Shown here: piece after piece, positions 7,821 to 15,473 of the stretch
Numbering within the stretch: position 1 is the stretch's first letter
How the letters are laid out: each line of letters begins with the position of its first letter
DNA from: Candidatus Krumholzibacteriota bacterium
GTDB lineage: Bacteria; Krumholzibacteriota; Krumholzibacteriia; Krumholzibacteriales; WJIX01
Reading direction: 5' to 3'
Assembly (NCBI GenBank): GCA_034520215.1
Contig: JAXHNR010000002.1
Span: 408,642-472,641 of the forward strand
Length of the DNA stretch: 64,000 nt
The notes under the pieces: generated by a model
Databases searched by the model: none
Seen by the model: the letters and a program-made list of their open reading frames with translations, nothing else
Told to the model about the DNA's origin: nothing
Position numbers and translations under genes: made by a program

Positions 7821-9524
7821 ATGAAGAAGAAAATTCATTTTCTCGCAGTCTATTTCTCGGCAACAATTATTTTATTTCTGCTCCAAGCAAACAGCGTTTT
7901 AGCATTTGAACCGCTATTTTATTCCTCATTGTCATATGACGTTGGTGATGGTCCCGAATCAGTCTTTGCGGGAGATCTTGACGGAGACAGCGACCTTGAC
8001 CTTGCCGTAGCGAATAATAACAGCTACAACGTATCAGTTCTCCTTAACAACGGAGACGGCACATACGCGCCTGCTGAAAATTATGTTGCCGGTAATGGTC
8101 CCGCGTCAGTCTTTGCGGGAGATTTTGGCGGAGATGGTGATCTTGACCTTGCCGTAGCGAATAATAACAGTTACAACGTATCAGTTCTCCTTAACAACGG
8201 AGACGGCACATACGCGGGGGCTGTAAATTATTCAGCCGGTGATGGTCCCGCGTCAGTTTTTGCGGGAGATTTTGGCGGAGATGGTGATCTTGACCTTGCC
8301 GTAGCGAATAATAACAGTTACAACGTATCAGTTCTCCTTAACAACGGAGACGGCACATACGCGGGGGCGGCAAATTATTCAGCCGGTAATGGTCCCGCGT
8401 CAGTCTTTGCGGGAGATTTTGACGGAGACAGTGACCTTGACCTTGCCGTAGCGAATAATAACAGTTACAACGTATCAGTTCTCCTTAACAACGGAGACGG
8501 TACATACGCGGGGGCGGCAAATTATTCAGCCGGTGATGGTCCCGCGTCAGTTTTTGCGGGAGATTTTGACGGAGACAGTGACCTTGACCTTGCCGTAGCG
8601 AATAATAACAGTTACAACGTATCAGTTCTCCTTAACAACGGAGACGGCACATACGCGGGGGCGGCAAATTATTCAGCCGGTAATGGTCCCGCGTCAGTTT
8701 TTGCGGGAGATTTTGACGGAGACAGTGACCTTGACCTTGCCGTAGCGAATAATAACAGCTACAACGTATCAGTTCTCCTTAACAACGGAGACGGTACATA
8801 CGCTGGGGCTGTAAATTATTCAGCCGGTGATGGTCCCGCGTCAGTTTTTGCGGGAGATCTTGACGGAGACAGCGACCTTGACCTTGCCGTAGCGAATAAT
8901 AACAGCGACAACGTATCAGTTCTTTTTAACAACGGAGACGGTACATATGACAGTACTCCGACTATGCTACATTCGTGCATGTGTTCTTTAAGCGAAGATG
9001 GAGTAGAGATTTCATGGCAACTGTCAGAGGCTGGTAAGTCTATGGACTTCTCAGTTTACCGTGAAGAAGAAGGAAGCGGCAGATTTCTTCCGATACAGGC
9101 TGAAATTGCCAGAACAGAAGAATTATCCTACAAGATAGTTGATAAGAGCTACGAGCCCGGGTCAAGCTACAGATACAGGGTGGATGTAATAGACGATGAG
9201 AGCATGCGCATGCTCTTTGTAACTGAAATAGTTAAAACCGAGACTCCAAAACTTGCCCTCAGCCAGAATTATCCGAATCCATTTAATCCTTCCACTACTA
9301 TTTATTACAGCATACCGGAGAGATCTCGTGTGACTCTTGATATCTATGATGTATCAGGCAGAAGGATCGTAAGGCTTGAAGATTCAGTTAAAAAGGCCGG
9401 CAGGCATAAGAAGGAGTGGGCGGGACGCAATAAAGACGAGGTTATGGTTTCAAGCGGGGTCTATTTCTACAAATTGACAACGGGCAAGAAGAGCATAACG
9501 AAAAAGATGATTCTTCTCAGGTAG
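7821..9524 (+). CDS. Secreted seven-repeat FG-GAP/VCBS protein with C-terminal sorting domain
   Basis: The start ATG 7821 follows AAAGGGGAG. The protein has a signal peptide (residues ~1-28). Seven near-identical 49-residue repeats (residues ~42-376) each carry an acidic loop of the type DxDGDSDLD, typical of calcium-binding FG-GAP/VCBS propeller blades; seven blades would close one beta propeller. Residues ~385-475 look like an Ig/fibronectin-type domain. The end has the NYPNPFNPSTTI motif, GVYFYKL and a basic tail, the FlgD-like type A sorting domain seen on type 9-secreted or related surface proteins of FCB bacteria. It is likely a surface adhesin or binding protein; ligand unknown. Repeats 2 and 3 carry GGDGD where the others have DGDSD. 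Confidence 0.9.
   Translation: MKKKIHFLAVYFSATIILFLLQANSVLAFEPLFYSSLSYDVGDGPESVFAGDLDGDSDLDLAVANNNSYNVSVLLNNGDGTYAPAENYVAGNGPASVFAGDFGGDGDLDLAVANNNSYNVSVLLNNGDGTYAGAVNYSAGDGPASVFAGDFGGDGDLDLAVANNNSYNVSVLLNNGDGTYAGAANYSAGNGPASVFAGDFDGDSDLDLAVANNNSYNVSVLLNNGDGTYAGAANYSAGDGPASVFAGDFDGDSDLDLAVANNNSYNVSVLLNNGDGTYAGAANYSAGNGPASVFAGDFDGDSDLDLAVANNNSYNVSVLLNNGDGTYAGAVNYSAGDGPASVFAGDLDGDSDLDLAVANNNSDNVSVLFNNGDGTYDSTPTMLHSCMCSLSEDGVEISWQLSEAGKSMDFSVYREEEGSGRFLPIQAEIARTEELSYKIVDKSYEPGSSYRYRVDVIDDESMRMLFVTEIVKTETPKLALSQNYPNPFNPSTTIYYSIPERSRVTLDIYDVSGRRIVRLEDSVKKAGRHKKEWAGRNKDEVMVSSGVYFYKLTTGKKSITKKMILLR
7944..8948 (+). repeat. Seven tandem 147-bp coding repeats
   Basis: Repeat units start at 7944, 8091, 8238, 8385, 8532, 8679 and 8826; the last is incomplete at its end. 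The units are nearly identical at the DNA level, including synonymous positions (GCCGTAGCGAATAATAACAG recurs in all), so they arose or were homogenised recently. GATGGT and AATGGT alternate at the unit starts, hinting at a former two-unit (294-bp) amplification step. Confidence 0.97.
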
Positions 9525-9646
9525 AATGTTGTTATTCCGGGAAACCGGCTGATTTCAGGCATAGCAAAACTTCCTTAAGCCATGCTCCGGGCTATATGCC
9601 ACTCTGAGAGTTAATTAACCGCCATTATCGAAGGCGTCCGCTACGC

Positions 9647-10312
9647 CTATTTCTCTTCTTCAATCTCCTTTGCCAGCGCTCCAACAGAACCGATATGATC
9701 TCCAAGCCTGTAGAATCCCCATCCGCCAACGCTGTAAATAAAGGGGGCGAGCTTCTCCGGGTCAGGCATGCCGTTTTCCCCCAGTATAGAGGTGTCTGAT
9801 TTGACATCCATGATTTCTCCTATGTACATGGTGTGAAGACCGAGCTCAACTGTTTTTATCAGCTTGCATTCCACGTTGAGGGGATATTCTTTTACGTAGG
9901 GCGCGTTTACCAGCTTGCTCCTTACAGGCGTAAGGCCGGTTTCTTTGAATTTGTCTCTGTCCCGCCCCGAGACTGTCCCCGCGAAGGCGGCTGAAGCAGC
10001 GTTATCTACCGAAGGGATGTTAACGGTATAAGCTCCGCTCTCCTTGATATTACCGTGCGTATAGGTTGCCTCCCTGAGTGAGATCGTAACGCATGGAGGC
10101 TTTGAGCAGCAGACACCGACCCATGAAGCTGTCATAATATTCGGCTCTCCCTCTTTGTCGTACGAGCCTATTATCCAGACCGGCGAGGGTGGCACTATCG
10201 TTTTAGCTCCGAGAGATTTCTTTCCGTCCTCCGCGGCCAGAGAAACAGCGGGCGTAAAAAATATAATAACCAGTGCCGTGATAAACGCTTTTTTAAACTT
10301 ACGAATCATCAT
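9647..10312 (-). CDS. Exported flavin reductase-family (FMN-binding split barrel) protein
   Basis: The start is set at 10312 because AGGAGGG and AGGA lie just upstream; a Met at 10345 would place this Shine-Dalgarno site inside the gene. The ~221-residue protein begins with a signal peptide (basic MMIRKFKK, hydrophobic core, SLAAED). The rest matches the flavin reductase-like/DIM6-NTAB split barrel: PSPVWIIGSYDKEGEPNIM, TASWVG, PPCVTISLR and YTVNIPS are family signatures for FMN binding. Members usually act in the cytoplasm, so export is notable and parallels the exported nitroreductase 3 kb away. A CC pair and a further Cys (CCSKPPC) sit near the flavin site. It stands alone on the minus strand. 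Substrate unknown. Confidence 0.84.
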   Translation of the reverse strand: MMIRKFKKAFITALVIIFFTPAVSLAAEDGKKSLGAKTIVPPSPVWIIGSYDKEGEPNIMTASWVGVCCSKPPCVTISLREATYTHGNIKESGAYTVNIPSVDNAASAAFAGTVSGRDRDKFKETGLTPVRSKLVNAPYVKEYPLNVECKLIKTVELGLHTMYIGEIMDVKSDTSILGENGMPDPEKLAPFIYSVGGWGFYRLGDHIGSVGALAKEIEEEK

Positions 10313-10506
10313 AATTATCCTGGCCCTCCTTTTGATTAAAACCATTGATTACCCGCTAATTCTATTTTAATAAAAATGATACTGCAACCCAAATTCCGGC
10401 TAAAGGGCTGACCGCGGGCTACTTTTATAAAACCTGTAATTTAAATATTCAATATTCATATTGCAATAATGGCAGAACCCGCCGTGGTTTAACATGGATC
10501 ACAGAA

Positions 10507-11508
10507 TCAGGCGTTATTCTCCGCCGGTCTTTTTCTTACGTTCCCAGCCGTTGTTTCAAAGCTTGTCTTCTGGAATCTAACTCCGTATGCTTTTTCCAGC
10601 TTTTCTGAGGAACTGAGATATTTCTGCACATATTGTCCGCAGTTGCTTCCTATCCTGTTCTCGCGGGTTTCGCCGATACTTAGAATAACTTCGTATCCCG
10701 CGTTTCTTAGTTTTCTTATGAGGTTGTCGTTCCCGGGGCCGGGTTGCTGCGGGTCGATAAAAGATTCCAATCTGTTTTGAGCTGCCTTATATGTGGGGTT
10801 AAGAGGTGTAATTTTAATAAGAAATTTCTCAGGCGAAAAATATTTTCCCAGAACAAAGGGGTCAATTGCCATATCTTTGGCGAGGGCAAAATTCAGAGTT
10901 AATTTTCTGTCTCCTTCTTCAAAGAATTTCTCGCCGTATTTGGCTATCTCGCCGAAGCTCCATTTGGCTGCCGGTATGACCTCGTCTCTTTGTTTTATAT
11001 CTGTTGAATGTATGGAAAACTGAAGCTGGTATTTTCCCTTTGAATACAGCCTTTTCTTGATTTCCGACAATCTGCCGAAGAAGTCTCCGCTTCCGGCGGG
11101 AGCAATTGTGGACAGCGAGGGAATTAGCCCCGGCGCGTTATACATCTTTGGAAGTTCCTCGAGAACGTCAAGGACCGCGCTGTTTAGCGCCGGCTCCCCC
11201 ATTCTTGAAAACTGGATTTTGAATTTTTCAGCCGGCACATTACCGCCGGGATATCGTCTTCTGATCAAAAAATCAATCTGATCTGTTATTTGTCCCTTTG
11301 TAAGTTTCCCGCTATAATCTCCGCCGGCATCACACATTTTGCATCCGACGGGGCAGCCGAACAATGTAGATACTATTATCACCCATTTCTTTTCCCTGGG
11401 GATGGGGGGTTGTACGGATTCAACAAACTCTACGGCTTTTCCGTTGTCCATTTGAGCAAGGTATACTGTCGCGATATCTTCTGTTCCGGTGGATTTTATT
11501 ACTTCCAT
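10507..11508 (-). CDS. RlmN/Cfr-like radical SAM protein lacking one catalytic Cys
   Basis: This 333-residue protein carries a radical SAM cluster motif CPVGCKMC (Cys52, Cys56, Cys59; Cx3Cx2C), a GEPALN motif equivalent to the GEPLLN of RlmN/Cfr, and a C-terminal SNCGQY in which Cys290 aligns with the methyl-carrying Cys of RlmN (ACGQL). In E. coli RlmN a second Cys (Cys118) lies seven residues before the first cluster Cys; here that position is Ile45. The RlmN N-terminal HhH-like domain is also absent or very short. It is therefore a divergent paralogue whose product may not be methyladenosine. The gene overlaps the preceding flavoprotein gene by one base (TGATG), so it is the third gene of a translationally coupled operon. 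Confidence 0.85.
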   Translation of the reverse strand: MEVIKSTGTEDIATVYLAQMDNGKAVEFVESVQPPIPREKKWVIIVSTLFGCPVGCKMCDAGGDYSGKLTKGQITDQIDFLIRRRYPGGNVPAEKFKIQFSRMGEPALNSAVLDVLEELPKMYNAPGLIPSLSTIAPAGSGDFFGRLSEIKKRLYSKGKYQLQFSIHSTDIKQRDEVIPAAKWSFGEIAKYGEKFFEEGDRKLTLNFALAKDMAIDPFVLGKYFSPEKFLIKITPLNPTYKAAQNRLESFIDPQQPGPGNDNLIRKLRNAGYEVILSIGETRENRIGSNCGQYVQKYLSSSEKLEKAYGVRFQKTSFETTAGNVRKRPAENNA

Positions 11509-12413
11509 CAGTTTTCACCGTTTCTGTTTGTTTCTTTCCGGGCTTCAAGGGCTTTTGCTATCTTCATGGCAGTCATTATTCCCTCTCCTGATGCGATGGA
11601 GACCTGCCTGTATAAAGAGTTTGCGGCATCACCGATAATGTATAAAAGCTTTTTCTCGAGAAGTTCATTCTTCTGCCTGCCGGAGATTGAGGAAAGGAAG
11701 GCCGTTTCCGGCTCCCTCCCTACGGCAAACAGAAGGAAGTCAGAGCTGATTTCACAGCGCCTGCCGGCTTGAATGCAATCCAGCAGAATCTCATTCTCCT
11801 TACTCCTGACAGTTGAAACTCTTATGTTGTCGAGATATTTTATTCGAGGATTTCTCTTTGCTCTTTTCTCAAGCAGAGGTAGACACTTTACGATCCCAGA
11901 ACGGTTCAGTATGGTAACATCGTTTCGCGCCGAGAGGAAGAGCGCGTAGTCAAACGCCGCGTCCCCCGCCCCCGCTATTGCCACCCTGCTCTCTTTTAAA
12001 TCCCGAAGCGGATATACTTCACTGTAAACTCTCCCCTCAAGTCTCTCCGGAACAGAAACAGGTGCCGGCTTAGGTTTCGTTCCTGATGCCGCTACAACAA
12101 TATCGCTGGAAAATTCAGAATCCCGCGTATTTATCAGAAATCCGTTTTCTCCCCATGCGACCGAATCAGCTTTCTCGTTTATGACATTGATCTTGTTTTC
12201 TCTTAAGTGCCTGCGAAACAGATCTGTAAGGGCTTCTCCGGATATACCGTCCGGGTATCCCAAATAGTTTTCAACAAGATTAGCATTCCTGACCAATCCC
12301 CCAATCCGGTCTCTTTCGAAGATTCTGAAGGGAATGTCATACCTTTTAAGCTGCACCGCGCAGGCTATTCCCGCGGGGCCGGCTCCGATTATGGAAACCC
12401 GGATATCATTCAT
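11508..12413 (-). CDS. Thioredoxin reductase-like FAD/NAD(P) oxidoreductase without CxxC
   Basis: This 301-residue protein has two Rossmann motifs: GAGPAG (residues 10-15, FAD) and GAGDAA (148-153, NAD(P)H), plus the FAD-binding GDAAN...RQVSIASGEG close to the C-terminus. This is the thioredoxin reductase order and length. The redox-active CxxC, which should precede the second Rossmann motif, is absent: that stretch reads YSEVYPLRDLK. It is therefore not a classical thioredoxin reductase, and more like YpdA/Bdr or ferredoxin-NADP reductase-type relatives. It overlaps the upstream hydrolase by four bases (ATGA) and the downstream radical SAM gene by one. It may supply electrons to the radical SAM partner; that is inference. 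Confidence 0.85.
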   Translation of the reverse strand: MNDIRVSIIGAGPAGIACAVQLKRYDIPFRIFERDRIGGLVRNANLVENYLGYPDGISGEALTDLFRRHLRENKINVINEKADSVAWGENGFLINTRDSEFSSDIVVAASGTKPKPAPVSVPERLEGRVYSEVYPLRDLKESRVAIAGAGDAAFDYALFLSARNDVTILNRSGIVKCLPLLEKRAKRNPRIKYLDNIRVSTVRSKENEILLDCIQAGRRCEISSDFLLFAVGREPETAFLSSISGRQKNELLEKKLLYIIGDAANSLYRQVSIASGEGIMTAMKIAKALEARKETNRNGEN

Positions 12414-13090
12414 TGGAAACTCCCCCGATCTTTCTCGTCTTTCATAAGGACGGCTAATACCTCATTGACCAGAACGGGGCAGCCGAATCCATGAGAGATA
12501 TTCAGAAGCGTCGCCCTCTGGAGCTCTATGGAATATGTAGCCGTTCCGTCTGCAAGAAAGAACACGTCGAACCCTCTGGTGAACGCGGCGCGCGCGGTTG
12601 TTTCGCAGCAGAGGTGGGTCATTACTCCTCCAATGACAATCTGTTTCGCTCCTTTCTCTGTGAGAAAGTTTTGAAGATCTGTATTCAGGAAGGCGTCGTA
12701 TTGCGTCTTTACGAGCTGTTTTGTGCCGGGCTGGCGGAATTCAGGAATAATTCGGCTCATGGGATTATCTTCGGTTATCATATCATTCCACCAGCGCGCC
12801 ATGGAGCCGGCGTTTTCCTCAGTATTGAGATGCCTTGTCACCACAACGGGAAGATGGTTTTTCCGGAATTCCAGAACCAGCCTTTTTAATCCCGGAATAA
12901 TGCTGCCGGCATCCCGGATATAGGCATGGGAAGAGGGGTCTAGAAAAAATCTCTGCATATCCAGAATAATGAGAGCTGTCTTTTCCGGCATCAGGGACGG
13001 CTCCCTTCCTCGCCTTAATATATCAAGCTCCTCTTGTGAGATATAGTTTGTGATCGCGTTTCCCTTCGAACCGGAGTTATTCCTTTTCAT
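12410..13090 (-). CDS. Isochorismatase-family cysteine hydrolase
   Basis: The start at 13090 (second Met of the frame) is seven bases from AAAGGA; the Met at 13096 would be too close. The 226-residue protein has the isochorismatase-like triad: Asp44 in LIILDMQ, Lys128 in VKTQYDAF, and Cys161 in GGVMTHLCCETTARA with the cis-peptide GVM. Relatives include isochorismatase, nicotinamidase, N-carbamoylsarcosine amidase and ureidoacrylate hydrolases; the sequence is nearest the broad uncharacterised group, so the substrate is unknown. It is the first gene of an overlapping three-gene operon with the CxxC-less flavoprotein and the RlmN-like radical SAM protein. Confidence 0.88.
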   Translation of the reverse strand: MKRNNSGSKGNAITNYISQEELDILRRGREPSLMPEKTALIILDMQRFFLDPSSHAYIRDAGSIIPGLKRLVLEFRKNHLPVVVTRHLNTEENAGSMARWWNDMITEDNPMSRIIPEFRQPGTKQLVKTQYDAFLNTDLQNFLTEKGAKQIVIGGVMTHLCCETTARAAFTRGFDVFFLADGTATYSIELQRATLLNISHGFGCPVLVNEVLAVLMKDEKDRGSFQ

Positions 13091-13422
13091 ATTCATATCC
13101 TTTGGTTTGGATGAATATACTATACGTTTTTTGATGAGATAAATAAAGTTCTGTAAAAAAAAGATTCAATCACGGCGGAACATATTGTAAATATCAGCGC
13201 GGGTAAATCGATCTATGAAGAAGAACAGTCCTATGGTGAAATAAATTTGATGACTTTTTCGATTGCGGGTATAAAACTCTGGCATAGTGTGAGTCTAATA
13301 TGTAAAATAATGTTCTGCCGCTGATTTTAATATCTGTTAATTCAGCGGCGCGCGGTATATGAATGAGGCTGTATAGAAAAAAAACGCCTGTCACCGTTTG
13401 TTTAAATCAGAGGAGGTTTGTT
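13091..13422. other. Divergent intergenic region
   Basis: The 332 bp between the leftward hydrolase operon and the rightward S9 peptidase hold a candidate promoter for the peptidase (13247-13275). A short leftward frame across 13194-13394 has no Shine-Dalgarno site or recognisable product and is not called. No repeats or RNA genes are seen. Confidence 0.4.
13247..13275 (+). promoter_or_regulatory. Candidate sigma-70-type promoter for the S9 peptidase
   Basis: TTGATG, a 17-bp spacer and TATAAA give a good -35/-10 pair. It would leave a leader of about 140 nt before the ATG at 13423. Confidence 0.5.
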
Positions 13423-15375
13423 ATGAAAAAGTCGCTCATACTGACTTTGGCCCTTGTGGTGGCTGTTCTCGCGGCCGCCCGCCCCGCTCTCGCAGTTGAA
13501 AGAAGAGAAGAGGGAAAACTGGTCATAGAGGGGATCCCGGAGATACCTCGGGAGATCAAGGACCGGATGGTGCAGTTCAGGAATGTCCGCGGAGCGAGAG
13601 GAATTGGATGGGATGCCGAAGGGGACGGGATCTACATCAGCACCAGATTCGGAGAAACAAGCCAGATACACTACGTGGCAAAACCGGGAGGGGCGCGAAG
13701 ACAGCTAACTTTCTTCAGCGAGCCCGTAAGCGGAGCCGCGGTTTGCCCCGATCCCGAGAAGGATCTGCTTCTCTTCTCTAAGGATACAGGGGGGAACGAA
13801 TTTTATCAGATATTCTATTTCAATGTTAAGACTGGAAATTACGAAATGTTAACAGACGGCGCTTCCAGAAACGGAACCTCTTCCTGGTCTAACGGAGGGG
13901 ACAAGTTTGCGTTCTACACGACGAAGCGAAACGGGCGCGACTGGGACCTGCATCTTATGGAGCTCAGCGAAAAGGGTAAGTCCCGCCCCATCCTTGAGGA
14001 AGGCGGGTTCTGGTTCCCGGGAGAATGGTCGCCGGATGACGGGAGGATCCTCGCCGGAAGGTATGTGTCGGCGAACGAATCGTACGGCTACGTTCTGGAT
14101 GTTGAAACCGGAAAGCTTGCTCAGGTAGATCCGGCAGAGGAAAAGGTATCCTACGGAGGAGCAGTGTGGGCTAAGGACGGGAAAGGCCTCTATTATACAT
14201 CGGATAAGGGTTCGGAGTTTAAGAATCTCCGTTACTGGGATTTTAAGAAAAAGAAGTCAAAGGTTCTTACCGGAAAGATCAACTGGGACGTAGGACAAAT
14301 CTCGATGTCTCATAACGGCAGCAAACTTGCCTTCACGGTAAACGAGGACGGAATCGAAGCGCTTTACATAATGGACGTTGAAGATGAGAAATACGAAAAG
14401 GTGCCTGGTATTCCGCTTGGCAGGATAGGAGGGCTGGACTTTCATCCGGAAGATAAGAGTATAGCGGTTACGATTTCTACTTCCAAAACCACGGGAGACG
14501 CTTATGTTCTCGATCTGGAAAGCTACGGGCTTACCAGGTGGACTTTCAGTGAGATAGGGGGGCTTGACACTGACTCTTTCGCGTCGCCCGAGCTGTTTCA
14601 TTACGAGACGTTCGACGAGGTTGACGGCGAGCCGAGAGAGATTCCCGCCTTCTGCTATGAGCCGAAGAACGCCGAGAAGCCCTGCCCCGTTCTAATTTAC
14701 ATCCACGGCGGGCCGGAGGGACAGTACGTTCCTTACTTTTCGTCGCTGTGGTCCTATACGGTAAACGAGATGGGTATCGCTATGATAGCTCCGAATGTCA
14801 GAGGGTCGAGCGGTTACGGAAAGACCTACCTCAAGATGGATAACGGTTACAAGAGGGAAGATTCCGTAAAGGATATCGGAGCGCTTATAAAGTGGATAAA
14901 GAAACAGCCGCGGTTCGATCCTGAGCGGATCGCCGTGTACGGAGGTTCATACGGCGGCTATATGACATACGCCGCGATGACCCATTACAACAGCGAAATC
15001 AGATGCGCTATAGATAATGTGGGGATAAGCAACTTTGTAACTTTCTTAGAGAACACGAAGGAGTACCGTCGTGACCTTAGAAGGGTCGAATACGGCGACG
15101 AGCGCGATCCGGATATGAGAGAGTTTCTGCTCAAGATATCCCCTACCACGAACGCTCACAAGATCACAAAACCGATCTTTATAATTCAGGGCCTCAATGA
15201 CCCGCGCGTTCCAGCGAGCGAGGCGGAGCAGATGCTCGCCGCGGTGAGAAAGAACGGTGGAGACGCCTGGTACCTTCTCGCGAAGGACGAAGGGCACGGC
15301 TTTAAAAAGAAATCGAACAGGGACTACATGGCTTATTCGGTCGTTATGTTCCTCGAGAGATTTCTCCTCGACTGA
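13423..15375 (+). CDS. Secreted S9 family prolyl oligopeptidase-like peptidase
   Basis: The start ATG 13423 follows AGGAGG and yields a signal peptide (MKKSLILTLALVVAVLAAA, cleavage near ALA-VE); a Met 60 bp upstream lacks these. The 650-residue protein has an N-terminal seven-bladed beta-propeller-like region with repeated WSP/W-type strands (residues ~60-390) and a C-terminal alpha/beta hydrolase domain. The triad is visible: Ser509 in GGSYGGY, Asp593 in GLNDPRVP and His625 in DEGHGF. YIHGGPEGQ supplies the oxyanion loop. This is the acylaminoacyl-peptidase/dipeptidyl-peptidase type, cleaving short peptides, presumably in the periplasm or outside the cell. A strong terminator follows, so it is monocistronic. 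Confidence 0.93.
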   Translation: MKKSLILTLALVVAVLAAARPALAVERREEGKLVIEGIPEIPREIKDRMVQFRNVRGARGIGWDAEGDGIYISTRFGETSQIHYVAKPGGARRQLTFFSEPVSGAAVCPDPEKDLLLFSKDTGGNEFYQIFYFNVKTGNYEMLTDGASRNGTSSWSNGGDKFAFYTTKRNGRDWDLHLMELSEKGKSRPILEEGGFWFPGEWSPDDGRILAGRYVSANESYGYVLDVETGKLAQVDPAEEKVSYGGAVWAKDGKGLYYTSDKGSEFKNLRYWDFKKKKSKVLTGKINWDVGQISMSHNGSKLAFTVNEDGIEALYIMDVEDEKYEKVPGIPLGRIGGLDFHPEDKSIAVTISTSKTTGDAYVLDLESYGLTRWTFSEIGGLDTDSFASPELFHYETFDEVDGEPREIPAFCYEPKNAEKPCPVLIYIHGGPEGQYVPYFSSLWSYTVNEMGIAMIAPNVRGSSGYGKTYLKMDNGYKREDSVKDIGALIKWIKKQPRFDPERIAVYGGSYGGYMTYAAMTHYNSEIRCAIDNVGISNFVTFLENTKEYRRDLRRVEYGDERDPDMREFLLKISPTTNAHKITKPIFIIQGLNDPRVPASEAEQMLAAVRKNGGDAWYLLAKDEGHGFKKKSNRDYMAYSVVMFLERFLLD

Positions 15376-15408
15376 AAGTTCAAGCTGGATTAAAAAGTAA
15401 AATTGTTC

Positions 15409-15439
15409 GGGCCGGATAATTTATCCGGCCCTTTTTTTT
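15409..15439 (+). terminator. Rho-independent terminator
   Basis: A 10-bp GC-rich stem (GGGCCGGATA / TATCCGGCCC) with a 3-nt loop is followed by eight T. It lies 33 bp after the S9 peptidase stop, between convergent genes. Confidence 0.92.
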
Positions 15440-15473
15440 GCCTGCATTTTTGTCGAGAGACGTACCCTAAAGG

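Noticed and set aside
7944-8948. Regular repeats considered as a CRISPR array
   Set aside because: Units are 147 bp, contiguous, in frame and coding; there are no unique spacers and no cas genes.
13194-13394. Leftward 66-codon frame in the hydrolase-peptidase gap
   Set aside because: No Shine-Dalgarno site, no recognised family, and overlaps the peptidase leader and promoter.
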